From Cronobacter condimenti 1330 (GTDB lineage: Bacteria; Pseudomonadota; Gammaproteobacteria; Enterobacterales; Enterobacteriaceae), in NCBI RefSeq assembly GCF_001277255.1, contig NZ_CP012264.1, positions 1,054,001 through 1,118,000 of the forward strand: a DNA stretch of 64,000 bases. The letters run 5' to 3'. Of the stretch, positions 24,328-33,653 are shown piece after piece. A model generated the notes under the pieces. The model was not told the DNA's origin. It was given only the letters and a program-made list of their open reading frames with translations, and did not search any database. Each line of letters opens with the position of its first letter. Within the stretch, counting starts at the first letter, position 1. Position numbers and translations under genes: made by a program.

Positions 24328-27036
24328 ATGGATGAGATTTTTGTTTTTGCTGCTCTGATTGCCCTCTTTTGCGTGGTCGTGGTGCCGGTGCTGGCTATCA
24401 TGGCGTTCAGGCGTAGCGCGCGTAACGAAACCGAACTGCAGCGCCTGCGCGAGCGGATTGCGATGCTTGAAACGCGGCTGGCGGACGCGCCCGCCATGCC
24501 TGTCGCGGCTTTCGTCGAATCGCCTGCATCTGTTGAAGCGCCTGCACCGATAGCGCGTTCTGCCGCCGCAGTAACGCCAGAAGCTGTGCCTGAGGCAGCG
24601 CCGAAAGCCGCGATCGACACGCCACGGGTCTGGTCTCAGGCGGTGCGCAACACGCCCGGTGAGACCCATCGCGCTTCAGCGCCGCGCCGTCAGAAACCTG
24701 AACGTGGCGATGCCGCGGCAGGCGGAATGCTGACAAGCCTCGTGCGCTGGTTTATGCAGGGCAATCCGCTCGCCAAGATCGGCGTGATCCTGCTCTTTTT
24801 AGGGCTCTCCTTCCTTTTGCGCTACAGCGTCGAGCGCGACATGCTGCCGCTTGAGTTGCGCGTTGCAGGTGCAGGCGTGGCAGGGCTTGTGCTGCTGGCG
24901 GTCGGCTGGCGGCTGCGCCGCAAAGCGCCGCTGTATGCGCTCATTTTGCAGGGCGGCGCGGTGGGCGCGCTCTATATCACTATTTTCGGCGCGTTCCGGC
25001 TCTGGCAGATGTTACCGATGCCGCTCGCGTTTGTGTTGATGCTTACCGTGTGCGCCGCAAGCGTCGCCCTGGCCGTACTGCAACGCGCGCTGAGCCTCGC
25101 GATGCTCGCGAGCCTCGGCGGTTATCTCGCGCCGCTGCTGCTTTCCACCGGTAGCGGCAACCACATTGCCCTCTTTTCGTTCTACCTGTTGCTGTCGGTG
25201 GGCATCGCTGCGGTGAGCGTCTGGCAGCACTGGCGCGAACTGAACCTGCTGGGGCTGCTCTTTACCTTCGGCGTGGCGGGGCTGTGGGGTATGAGCGGCT
25301 ATCATCCGGACGAGTGGCTGAGCTGCCAGCTATTTTTGATAGCCAATATTGTGCTTTTTGGCGTCGTCTGCGTGGCGCTGTCGCTGCGCTCGCAGCAGCA
25401 GAAAAAAATCGTCGATGGCGTGCTGCTGTTTGTTCCGCCGCTGGTTGGGTTCGCAATGCAGTATGTGATAACCCGCCACTGGACCTATGGCCCGGCGTTT
25501 TCGGCGCTGGGTTTCGGGCTGGTTTATCTGCTGCTGGCCCGCGTTGCGTTGCGCCGCTACCCGCATCAAGGGCGGATACTGGCGATGGGCGGGCTGGCGC
25601 TTGGCGGCGCGTTTGTTACGCTTGCCATTCCGCTGGCGTTGTCCGCTCGCTGGACGGCGCTCGCCTGGGCGCTCGAAGGGCTGGGATTGTTGTGGTTTGG
25701 CATGCAGCAGGCCCAGCGGCGTATGAGCTACAGCGGCAGCGCATTGTTGGTGCTGGCGGCGGTCAGCGCCGTTTACGCCTGGCTTGACGGCATCGCATTG
25801 CTGAATGCGGCGTTTATCAGTGCGGTGCTGGCGCTCTGCTGGCTGGCGGGTGGTTTCCTGTGGCGTGGGCCGCAGCCGTTGTTGAGCCGGATACACCTTG
25901 GTGGCGGCGTCGCGTTCTGGCTTATCGCGTTGATGCAGGCGGCGCGCTGGATAACATTTGATATTTCTGTGGGATTCGCCTGTGTGCTCGCTCTGCTGAC
26001 GCTCTCCGTCATGCTCTGGCGCAGCCTCGCGCGCAAAACGGCATGGCCGGATCTCGGTTTTACGGTCTGGCTGCTGTGGCCGGGCATGGCGCTGATGCTG
26101 CTTTATCACCTTGTGATTGACGGCGCGCTGGTGCTGGCGGGCTGGCACAGCCTCGTCTGGTGCCTCGCGCTGCCTTGCGCGCTGTGGCTGCTGCACCGCG
26201 ATGGCGCAACGCTGCCGGCGCGTCTGCAGCAAGGGCTGCATTTGACGCTATTCTGGATGCTGCTGTTGGCCACGGGTATGGAAACCTGGTGGTTTACCGA
26301 CAGCCTGCCATGGGGCAGCGAAGCGTGGCAGGCAGGGATTATCCTCGCCGTCAGCGCGATTATTGTGCTGGTGGTGAATCAGGCCATCCGGCGCGGATGG
26401 TGGCCTTGTGCGCAGTGGCCTGCGCTTTACGGCGGGCCGGGTCTGGCACCAGTTGCACCAGTGCTGGGGCTGTTGTTGCTTGTGGACAACCTGATGGACG
26501 GTGTCGCGATTCACTGGCCATACCTTCCGCTTATTAACCCGCTGGAACTTGGCGCGGGCTTCGGCCTGATGGCGCTGCTGGTCTGGTGGCGACTGCTCAT
26601 ACGTTTCTGGGCATCGCGTTTGCAACAGGTGCAGCCGTGGGCGCCGCTTGCCTGGTTTGCGCTGCTTTTCTGGTGGGGCAACGGGCTGGTGCTGCGTACG
26701 CTGGCCTGGGCGGGCGATATTCCCTGGCAGACTGATGCGCTGTGGACGTCCCGCCTGGTGCAGACGACCTTTGCGCTGCTCTGGATGCTGCTGGCATTGC
26801 TGGTGATGGTGAGTGCGACCCGTAAAGGCGCGCGTCAGGCCTGGTTCTGTGGCGCGGGTCTGCTGGGCGTGGTGATCGTGAAGCTCATGTTGGTAGACAG
26901 CGCGGGCGGCGGCGGGCTTGCACGCGCGGTCGCGTTTATCGGCGTTGCAGTGCTGGTGTTGATTGTGGGTTATTTTTCTCCGCTGCCGCCGAAAGCGGCG
27001 CAGCCGGGCAATGTTCGTCAGGGAGAGGCAGGATGA
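24328..27036 (+). CDS. DUF2339 polytopic membrane protein
   Basis: 902 aa. One N-terminal helix (about 4-24), a coiled-coil stretch (NETELQRLRERIAMLETRL), an Ala/Pro-rich linker, then from about residue 145 about two dozen tightly packed helices. LVRWFMQGNPLAKIGVILLFLGLSFLLRYS is the typical start of the DUF2339 membrane domain. Function is unknown for the family. The next gene (DUF3999) starts within its stop codon (ATGA at 27033), so the two products are made together. The pair sits between malZ and acpH, where E. coli has nothing; the 84-nt gap after malZ permits a shared transcript. Confidence 0.85.
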   Translation: MDEIFVFAALIALFCVVVVPVLAIMAFRRSARNETELQRLRERIAMLETRLADAPAMPVAAFVESPASVEAPAPIARSAAAVTPEAVPEAAPKAAIDTPRVWSQAVRNTPGETHRASAPRRQKPERGDAAAGGMLTSLVRWFMQGNPLAKIGVILLFLGLSFLLRYSVERDMLPLELRVAGAGVAGLVLLAVGWRLRRKAPLYALILQGGAVGALYITIFGAFRLWQMLPMPLAFVLMLTVCAASVALAVLQRALSLAMLASLGGYLAPLLLSTGSGNHIALFSFYLLLSVGIAAVSVWQHWRELNLLGLLFTFGVAGLWGMSGYHPDEWLSCQLFLIANIVLFGVVCVALSLRSQQQKKIVDGVLLFVPPLVGFAMQYVITRHWTYGPAFSALGFGLVYLLLARVALRRYPHQGRILAMGGLALGGAFVTLAIPLALSARWTALAWALEGLGLLWFGMQQAQRRMSYSGSALLVLAAVSAVYAWLDGIALLNAAFISAVLALCWLAGGFLWRGPQPLLSRIHLGGGVAFWLIALMQAARWITFDISVGFACVLALLTLSVMLWRSLARKTAWPDLGFTVWLLWPGMALMLLYHLVIDGALVLAGWHSLVWCLALPCALWLLHRDGATLPARLQQGLHLTLFWMLLLATGMETWWFTDSLPWGSEAWQAGIILAVSAIIVLVVNQAIRRGWWPCAQWPALYGGPGLAPVAPVLGLLLLVDNLMDGVAIHWPYLPLINPLELGAGFGLMALLVWWRLLIRFWASRLQQVQPWAPLAWFALLFWWGNGLVLRTLAWAGDIPWQTDALWTSRLVQTTFALLWMLLALLVMVSATRKGARQAWFCGAGLLGVVIVKLMLVDSAGGGGLARAVAFIGVAVLVLIVGYFSPLPPKAAQPGNVRQGEAG

Positions 27037-28406
27037 AACGAATCTGGGTTGCCGCCATCTGGGCGCTGGCCGCCACATGCACGGCAACGGAAGGCTCTTC
27101 GCGAGCCGAAAGCCCGCAGGACTATGCACGCGGCGCGGAGCTGGCCGTCGAAGGGGCGTCGCCCTGGTATCGACTGCCGCTGCCAGCAATGGTGTATGAG
27201 GAGAGCGCCTGGCCGGATCTGCGCGACCTTCGCGTGTTTAACTCGCAGGGCGCAAGCCTGCCTTTCGCGCTGGAAACCACCACGCCGCCTGCGCCTGCGC
27301 CGCAACGTGCGCCGTTAACGGTATATAAGCTTAACGCGCAGCCGCTCAAGCCTGACAGCGCCAACAGCCAACCTGCGGTGCTGTTGACCTCGCCGTCCGG
27401 CGTGCAGATCCGCATGGAAAACCCGCCTGAGGCGACGCTCAGCGACAGTTGGCTTATTCCGCTCGGCGAGGGTAACGAGGCGCGAGCGCTGACGCAGTTG
27501 CGTCTGGCATGGCCCGCGCAGGCTCACGGCTGGCAGGCGCGTATTGATGTATTCAGCAGCGAGACGATGCGCGACTGGCAGACAGAGATAACCGACGCGC
27601 CGCTGATGGATTTAACGTCCGGCGACCAGCGGCTCCTGCAGGATAAGGTCGATTTCCGCGACGGTTTGATGCTCTCTGGCGCGAAATATCTGCTGATAGT
27701 GGTGAAAAACGCCAGTGCGCCGCTTGATTTTACGGCAGCGACCGGACAGTGGCAGGCGCCACACCCGCAGCCGCTGCGTATGTCGCTAACGGCACTGGCG
27801 GAAAGAGAATCAGATAACTCGGCGGTATATCACTGGCCACGCCCACAGCCCTTCGATGCGCTGACGCTGCGCCCCTCGAAGGAAAACGCCGTTGTGCCGG
27901 TGGAAATTGAGTACCGCAGCGGTGAAAACATGGCGTGGAAACCCCTCGTCCGTACGGTGCTTTATCGCCTGCCGGACCGCCCGGCGGTGACGCTGGCGCT
28001 GCAAGGAGAACTGATCTCTGCGCTGCGGGTGCGGGCCATCAATCAGCGTATCGGCGAAGTGTTTCCGGAAGTGACGGGCGAACGTGACGAAAAAACGCTG
28101 GTGTTTAACGCCCAGGGAAGCGGGCCGTTCCTGCTCGCCTGGGGCAACGGCGCAGCGGCACCGCAGGCGCTGGCGATAAATACGCTGGTGCCGGGGCAAC
28201 GCAATCTGGAGACGTTGCCTTACGCACAAGCGGTGAAAATGGTAGCGCTGGGCGGCGAGGCGCGGCTCACTGCGAAGGATGCTGGCGTGCAGCGTAATCA
28301 GTTTTATACCTGGCTTATCTGGGCCGTGTTGGTGGCGGGCGCTGCCGGGCTGATGTTGCTCGCCTGGCGACTGTGGCGCGAGATTCGCAGCGAAAAGGCA
28401 CAATAA
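27033..28406 (+). CDS. DUF3999 envelope protein
   Basis: 457 aa. An N-terminal signal peptide (MKRIWVAAIWALAATCTATEG; the Cys lacks a clean lipobox), a long extracytoplasmic region (DYARGAELAVEGASPWYRLPLP onward, the DUF3999 start), and one C-terminal membrane helix (FYTWLIWAVLVAGAAGLMLLAWRL) before a short basic tail. Function unknown. It overlaps the DUF2339 gene by 4 nt, and this pairing is seen in many gammaproteobacteria, so a complex in the inner membrane is likely. The stop abuts that of convergent acpH. Confidence 0.85.
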   Translation: MKRIWVAAIWALAATCTATEGSSRAESPQDYARGAELAVEGASPWYRLPLPAMVYEESAWPDLRDLRVFNSQGASLPFALETTTPPAPAPQRAPLTVYKLNAQPLKPDSANSQPAVLLTSPSGVQIRMENPPEATLSDSWLIPLGEGNEARALTQLRLAWPAQAHGWQARIDVFSSETMRDWQTEITDAPLMDLTSGDQRLLQDKVDFRDGLMLSGAKYLLIVVKNASAPLDFTAATGQWQAPHPQPLRMSLTALAERESDNSAVYHWPRPQPFDALTLRPSKENAVVPVEIEYRSGENMAWKPLVRTVLYRLPDRPAVTLALQGELISALRVRAINQRIGEVFPEVTGERDEKTLVFNAQGSGPFLLAWGNGAAAPQALAINTLVPGQRNLETLPYAQAVKMVALGGEARLTAKDAGVQRNQFYTWLIWAVLVAGAAGLMLLAWRLWREIRSEKAQ

Positions 28407-28988
28407 TCAGAGCGTCTGCTGACGCGCGCGCTCCATCATCTGTGGATAAAAGCGCCAGAACTGGCGCTCCAGCGCGGCGTAATGGGTATCCAGATCCTCC
28501 CAGGAGTCGCGCAGGGCCGCAAGTTTCGGACGGCGGGTCGCCATGCCGTTAAGCACGCGGGCGATAAACGTCATCTCGCGGTAGCGCTCCATCCAGCGTT
28601 CGCGCCAGAGAACCTCGTTGAGATTTACAAAGCGCTCCGGCGCGTCAGGCAGCGTGGGCAGGATCAACGCGTGCGCGTGCGCCAAAAACTGCGCCAGCGG
28701 CAGGTCGGGCGAAATTTGCGCCCAGTGGCGCGAGAGAAAGTGATCCCACATGACATCCAGCGTGACCGGCGCCACGCGGCGGGTTTCCGGGCGAAACCAC
28801 TCGCGCGCCTCGCGCACTTCAGGCAGGTTATCGGTGAGCACATCCACACGCCGGTGCATGTAAATTCCCGCCACGACATCTGCCGGATAGACCTCGTCCG
28901 GTTTGCCACGCACAAAGTCCGCCATCAGGTTGCCAGGCAGCGAACTGCGCGCAAGATGCGCGAGATGAAGATGGGCGAGAAAATTCAT
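28407..28988 (-). CDS. acpH: Acyl carrier protein phosphodiesterase
   Basis: 193 aa, as in E. coli AcpH. It removes the 4'-phosphopantetheine from holo-ACP. The start MNFLAHLHLAHLARSSLPGN and later D-containing HRRVDVLTDNLPEV carry the HD-like metal-binding His and Asp residues of the family. Cytoplasmic. Divergent from queA with about 100 nt between the starts, convergent and abutting with the DUF3999 gene. Confidence 0.94.
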   Translation of the reverse strand: MNFLAHLHLAHLARSSLPGNLMADFVRGKPDEVYPADVVAGIYMHRRVDVLTDNLPEVREAREWFRPETRRVAPVTLDVMWDHFLSRHWAQISPDLPLAQFLAHAHALILPTLPDAPERFVNLNEVLWRERWMERYREMTFIARVLNGMATRRPKLAALRDSWEDLDTHYAALERQFWRFYPQMMERARQQTL

Positions 28989-29089
28989 AACGATCCTTTC
29001 CAGTAAGAGAGATAAAGCGGCTAATCAGTTGCAGGGAGCGCGCCCCGGCACTAGACTAGCCGCCTGTTTTTTATGTCAGAGTTCCAGCC

Positions 29090-30160
29090 ATGCGTTTGAC
29101 CGATTTCTCCTTTGAACTACCCGAATCCTTGATAGCTCATTATCCGCAAGCCCAGCGCAGCGCGTGTCGCCTGCTGTCGCTCGACGGGCCGACGGGAAAT
29201 CTCACGCACGGCACTTTCACCGATTTGCTCGATAAGCTCAACCCCGGCGACCTGCTGGTCTTTAACAATACCCGCGTGATCCCGGCGCGCCTGTTTGGCC
29301 GCAAGGCGAGCGGCGGCAAGATAGAAGTACTGGTAGAGCGTATGTTAGACGACCATCGCGTGTTGGCCCATATCCGTGCTTCTAAGGCCCCGAAACCGGG
29401 GGCGGAACTGCTGTTAGGCGATGATGAAAGCGTAAACGCGACGATGACTGCGCGCCACGACGCGCTGTTTGAAGTGCAGTTCAATGATGAGCGTCCGGTG
29501 CTGGATATTCTCAACAGCATCGGCCATATGCCGCTGCCGCCGTATATTGAACGTCCGGATGAAGAATCTGACCGCGAGCTTTATCAGACCGTTTACAGCC
29601 AGAAACCTGGTGCCGTCGCCGCACCGACTGCGGGCCTGCACTTTGACGAGCCGCTGCTTGAGCGCCTGCGCGCGAAAGGTATTGAGATGGCGTTTGTTAC
29701 GCTGCACGTCGGCGCAGGCACGTTCCAGCCGGTGCGCGCCGAGAGCATTGAAGATCATGTGATGCACTCCGAATACGCGGAAGTGCCGCAGGAAGTGGTC
29801 GACGCGGTGAGCGCAGCAAAAGCGCGCGGCAATAAAGTGGTGGCTGTTGGCACTACGTCGGTGCGCTCGCTGGAAAGCGCAGCTCAGGCGGCGAAAGATG
29901 CGCTGATTGCGCCGTTTTTCGGTGACACCCAGATTTTTATCTATCCGGGCTATCAGTACAAAGTGATCGACGCGCTGGTGACGAACTTCCACCTGCCGGA
30001 ATCGACGCTCATTATGCTGGTATCCGCGTTCGCAGGTTACAAGCACACCATGAACGCCTACCGCGAAGCGGTGAAAGCGGAGTATCGTTTTTTTAGTTAC
30101 GGCGATGCGATGTATATCACGTACAATCCGCAGGCCATTCATGAGCGTCCGGGCGCGTAA
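29090..30160 (+). CDS. queA: tRNA preQ1(34) S-adenosylmethionine ribosyltransferase-isomerase
   Basis: 356 aa, as in E. coli. MRLTDFSFELPESLIAHYPQ, NTRVIPARLFG and QKPGAVAAPTAGLHF are family signatures. It converts preQ1 in tRNA wobble position to epoxyqueuosine using the ribosyl part of SAM. First gene of queA-tgt-yajC-secD-secF. A hairpin repeat separates it from tgt (128 nt). Confidence 0.97.
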   Translation: MRLTDFSFELPESLIAHYPQAQRSACRLLSLDGPTGNLTHGTFTDLLDKLNPGDLLVFNNTRVIPARLFGRKASGGKIEVLVERMLDDHRVLAHIRASKAPKPGAELLLGDDESVNATMTARHDALFEVQFNDERPVLDILNSIGHMPLPPYIERPDEESDRELYQTVYSQKPGAVAAPTAGLHFDEPLLERLRAKGIEMAFVTLHVGAGTFQPVRAESIEDHVMHSEYAEVPQEVVDAVSAAKARGNKVVAVGTTSVRSLESAAQAAKDALIAPFFGDTQIFIYPGYQYKVIDALVTNFHLPESTLIMLVSAFAGYKHTMNAYREAVKAEYRFFSYGDAMYITYNPQAIHERPGA

Positions 30161-30198
30161 TTTGCGCTTTAGGCCCGAGCGCAACACCGATATTTTCT

Positions 30199-30230
30199 CT
30201 CTCCATGAGTGGAGAGGGCCGGAGTGAGGG
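30199..30230. repeat. Small hairpin repeat between queA and tgt
   Basis: CTCTCC-ATGAGT-GGAGAG followed by GGCCGGAGTGAGGG. This resembles a short dispersed intergenic element (CTCTCCC...GGGAGAGGGCCGGGGTGAGGG) that I recall from many enterobacterial and pseudomonad genomes. It is not a standard terminator. Confidence 0.5.
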
Positions 30231-30287
30231 GCGTCCTTCACTCTGTAACATTAATCATCAGACTGTCTCTCTGATGTGGAGAAAAAC

Positions 30288-31415
30288 GTGAAATTTGAAC
30301 TTGATACGACCGATGGCCGCGCGCGTCGCGGCCGCCTGGTATTTGATCGTGGCGTGGTGGAAACCCCCGCGTTTATGCCTGTTGGCACCTATGGCACCGT
30401 AAAAGGCATGACGCCGGAAGAAGTGGAAGCCACCGGCGCGCAGATTATCCTCGGCAATACCTTCCATCTCTGGCTGCGTCCTGGCCAGGAAATCATGAAG
30501 CTGCACGGCGACCTGCACGATTTTATGCAGTGGAAAGGCCCGATCCTGACCGATTCCGGCGGCTTCCAGGTCTTCAGCCTCGGTGATATTCGTAAAATCA
30601 CCGAGCAGGGCGTGCATTTCCGCAATCCGATCAACGGCGATCCGATTTTCCTCGATCCGGAAAAATCGATGGAGATCCAGTTCGATCTCGGTTCTGACAT
30701 TGTCATGATCTTCGACGAATGCACGCCGTACCCGGCAGACTGGGATTATGCAAAGCGCTCAATGGAAATGTCTCTGCGCTGGGCGAAGCGTAGCCGCGAC
30801 CGCTTTGATAGCCTCGGTAATAAAAACGCGCTGTTCGGGATTATTCAGGGCAGTGTTTACGAAGATTTACGCGATATCTCGGTTAAAGGTCTGGTAGAGA
30901 TAGGCTTTGATGGCTACGCTGTCGGCGGCCTGGCTGTCGGCGAGCCGAAGGAAGATATGCACCGCATTCTGGAACATGTCTGCCCGCAGATCCCGGCAGA
31001 CAAACCGCGATACCTGATGGGCGTGGGCAAGCCGGAAGATCTGGTCGAAGGTGTGCGTCGCGGCATCGATATGTTCGACTGCGTTATGCCGACACGTAAC
31101 GCCCGCAACGGCCATCTTTTCGTCACCGAAGGCGTGGTGAAAATCCGCAACGCGAAGTACAAAAGCGATACGGCGCCGCTGGATTCTGAGTGTGATTGCT
31201 ATACCTGTCGCAATTATTCACGCGCCTACTTGCATCATCTTGATCGTTGCAACGAAATACTGGGCGCGCGGCTCAATACCATTCATAACCTTCGTCACTA
31301 TCAGCGCTTAATGGCTGGTTTACGCAAGGCTATCGAAGAGGGTAAATTAGAGCACTTCGTCGCGGATTTCTACCAACGTCAGGGGCGGCCGGTGCCACCG
31401 TTGAACGTTGATTAA
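30288..31415 (+). CDS. tgt: Queuine tRNA-ribosyltransferase (TGT)
   Basis: 375 aa, as in E. coli. It exchanges guanine-34 for preQ1 in tRNAs with GUN anticodons. The base-binding Asp89 lies in LTDSGGFQVFSLG; the FDCVMPTRNARNG segment holds the nucleophilic Asp; the zinc ligands CDCYTC plus the later His complete the site. The GTG start at 30288 is preferred: homology begins there (MKFELDTTDGRARRG) and GGAG sits 7-10 nt upstream; an ATG at 30276 precedes this ribosome-binding site. Confidence 0.97.
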   Translation: MKFELDTTDGRARRGRLVFDRGVVETPAFMPVGTYGTVKGMTPEEVEATGAQIILGNTFHLWLRPGQEIMKLHGDLHDFMQWKGPILTDSGGFQVFSLGDIRKITEQGVHFRNPINGDPIFLDPEKSMEIQFDLGSDIVMIFDECTPYPADWDYAKRSMEMSLRWAKRSRDRFDSLGNKNALFGIIQGSVYEDLRDISVKGLVEIGFDGYAVGGLAVGEPKEDMHRILEHVCPQIPADKPRYLMGVGKPEDLVEGVRRGIDMFDCVMPTRNARNGHLFVTEGVVKIRNAKYKSDTAPLDSECDCYTCRNYSRAYLHHLDRCNEILGARLNTIHNLRHYQRLMAGLRKAIEEGKLEHFVADFYQRQGRPVPPLNVD

Positions 31416-31436
31416 TTTAATAATGAGGGACTTTGA

Positions 31437-31769
31437 ATGAGCTTTTTTATTTCTGATGCGGTAGCGGCGGCAGGTGCTCCGGGGCAAAGCAGCCCGTTGT
31501 CACTGGTTCTGATGCTGGTAGTTTTTGGTCTGATCTTCTACTTCATGATCCTGCGTCCGCAGCAGAAGCGCACCAAAGAGCATAAAAACCTGATGAGCTC
31601 CATCGCGAAAGGCGATGAAGTGCTGACTAATGGTGGTCTGGTTGGCCGCGTGACCAAAGTAGCGGAAAACGGCTACATTGCTATCGCCCTGAACGACACC
31701 ACTGAAGTGGTTATCAAGCGTGACTTCGTCGCAGCCGTCCTGCCGAAAGGCACCATGAAGGCGCTGTAA
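31437..31769 (+). CDS. yajC: Sec translocon accessory subunit YajC
   Basis: 110 aa, as in E. coli. One membrane helix (about 20-40, SLVLMLVVFGLIFYFMILRPQQKR) followed by a cytoplasmic KOW-like domain (LMSSIAKGDEVLTNGGLVGRV). It forms the inner-membrane SecDF-YajC subcomplex. 21 nt after tgt and 26 nt before secD. Confidence 0.97.
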   Translation: MSFFISDAVAAAGAPGQSSPLSLVLMLVVFGLIFYFMILRPQQKRTKEHKNLMSSIAKGDEVLTNGGLVGRVTKVAENGYIAIALNDTTEVVIKRDFVAAVLPKGTMKAL

Positions 31770-31795
31770 TCCATTTTTTCCCAAAGGGAACTGCC

Positions 31796-33643
31796 GTGTT
31801 AAACCGTTATCCTTTGTGGAAGTACCTCATGCTGGTCGCCGTGCTTATCGTCGGCCTGCTTTATGCACTTCCCAACCTGTATGGTGAGGATCCGGCTGTT
31901 CAAATCACTGGCGCGCGCGGCGTCGCCGCCAGTGAGCAGACGCTGATCCAGGTCCAGAATACGTTACAAAAAGAAAAAATTTCCGCGAAATCTGTGGCTC
32001 TGGAAGAGGGCGCTATTCTCGCGCGCTTTGACTCCACCGATACTCAGCTGCGCGCTCGCGAAGCGCTGATGAGCACGATGGGCGATCAGTTCGTCGTCGC
32101 GCTTAACCTCGCGCCTGCCACCCCACGCTGGCTTACTACTATTTCTGCCGAACCCATGAAACTGGGTCTTGACCTGCGCGGTGGTGTTCACTTCCTGATG
32201 GAAGTCGATATGGACACCGCGCTTGGCAAACTCCAGGAACAAAATATGGACGGCCTGCGCAGCGATTTGCGCGAAAAAGGCCTGAACTGGACGAGCGTAC
32301 GTAAGGCCGATAATTACGGTCTGACGATTCAGTTCCGCGACAGCGACACCCGTGATGCGGCGGTTGCTTACCTGACTTCCCGTCACCGCGATATGGTTAT
32401 CTCTGCACAGGGCGACAATAGCCTGCGTGCGGTAATGTCTGATGAACGTCTGCGCGAAGCGCGCGAATATGCCGTTCAGCAGAACATCAATATCCTGCGT
32501 AACCGCGTAAATCAGCTGGGTGTAGCTGAGCCGTTGGTACAACGTCAGGGGGCTGACCGCATCGTGGTTGAGCTGCCCGGTATTCAGGATACCGCGCGTG
32601 CGAAAGAAATTCTGGGTGCGACGGCGACGCTGGAATTCCGTCTGGTCAATAGCAATGTCGATCGCGCCGCTGCGGCTGCCGGACGTATTCCTGGCGACTC
32701 TGAAGTGAAGATGACGCGTGAAGGTCAGCCGGTTGTGCTGTACAAACGCGTGATTCTGACGGGCGATCACATTACCGATTCCACGTCCGGTGTTGACCAG
32801 TACAACATGCCGCAGGTGAATATTTCGCTCGACAGCTCGGGCGGTAGCATCATGTCCAATTTCACCAAAGATAATCTCCATAAGCCTATGGCGACGCTCT
32901 TTGTTGAATATAAAGACAGCGGTAAGAAAGATGCGAACGGTCGCAGCATTCTGGTGAAAGAAGAAGAAGTCATTAACGTCGCGACAATCCAGGCGCGACT
33001 TGGTCAGAACTTCGTTATCACGGGTATCGACAACGCGAACGAAGCACGCCAGCTCTCGCTGCTGCTGCGCGCAGGTGCGCTGATTGCGCCGATTCAGATT
33101 GTTGAAGAACGCACGATCGGCCCAACGCTTGGGATGCAGAACATCACCCAGGGTCTGGAAGCGTGTCTGGCGGGCCTTGCGGTCTCCATTCTCTTCATGA
33201 TCCTGTTCTATAAAAAGTTCGGTCTTATCGCCACGACCGCCCTGCTGGCAAACCTGGTGCTGATTGTCGGCATTATGTCGTTACTGCCGGGCGCTACGTT
33301 GACCATGCCGGGGATTGCGGGGATTGTATTAACCCTTGCGGTCGCGGTGGATGCGAACGTGCTGATTAATGAACGTATTAAAGAAGAGCTCAGCAATGGC
33401 CGTTCCGTGCAGCAGGCAATTGATGAAGGCTATCGCGGGGCGTTCAGCTCCATTTTCGATGCCAACATTACGACGCTGATTAAGGTCATCATCCTGTACG
33501 CAGTGGGGACCGGCGCGATTAAAGGGTTTGCTATCACGACCGGTATCGGCGTGGCGACCTCCATGTTCACCGCTATTGTCGGTACCCGTGCCATTGTAAA
33601 CCTGTTGTACGGCGGCAAACGCATCAACAAGCTGTCTATCTGA
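31796..33643 (+). CDS. secD: Protein translocase subunit SecD
   Basis: 615 aa, as in E. coli; GTG start (MLNRYPLWKYLMLVAVLIVG). RND-family protein with six helices. A large periplasmic region with conserved DLRGGVHFLMEVDM lies after helix 1, and the TM4 region DANVLINERIKEE carries the proton-relay Asp. It uses the proton gradient to help pull proteins through SecYEG. 10 nt before secF. Confidence 0.98.
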   Translation: MLNRYPLWKYLMLVAVLIVGLLYALPNLYGEDPAVQITGARGVAASEQTLIQVQNTLQKEKISAKSVALEEGAILARFDSTDTQLRAREALMSTMGDQFVVALNLAPATPRWLTTISAEPMKLGLDLRGGVHFLMEVDMDTALGKLQEQNMDGLRSDLREKGLNWTSVRKADNYGLTIQFRDSDTRDAAVAYLTSRHRDMVISAQGDNSLRAVMSDERLREAREYAVQQNINILRNRVNQLGVAEPLVQRQGADRIVVELPGIQDTARAKEILGATATLEFRLVNSNVDRAAAAAGRIPGDSEVKMTREGQPVVLYKRVILTGDHITDSTSGVDQYNMPQVNISLDSSGGSIMSNFTKDNLHKPMATLFVEYKDSGKKDANGRSILVKEEEVINVATIQARLGQNFVITGIDNANEARQLSLLLRAGALIAPIQIVEERTIGPTLGMQNITQGLEACLAGLAVSILFMILFYKKFGLIATTALLANLVLIVGIMSLLPGATLTMPGIAGIVLTLAVAVDANVLINERIKEELSNGRSVQQAIDEGYRGAFSSIFDANITTLIKVIILYAVGTGAIKGFAITTGIGVATSMFTAIVGTRAIVNLLYGGKRINKLSI

Positions 33644-33653
33644 GGAGTGCGTT

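Noticed and set aside
30276..30287. Upstream ATG for tgt
   Set aside because: It sits on or before the GGAG site, which is correctly spaced for GTG 30288, where homology begins.
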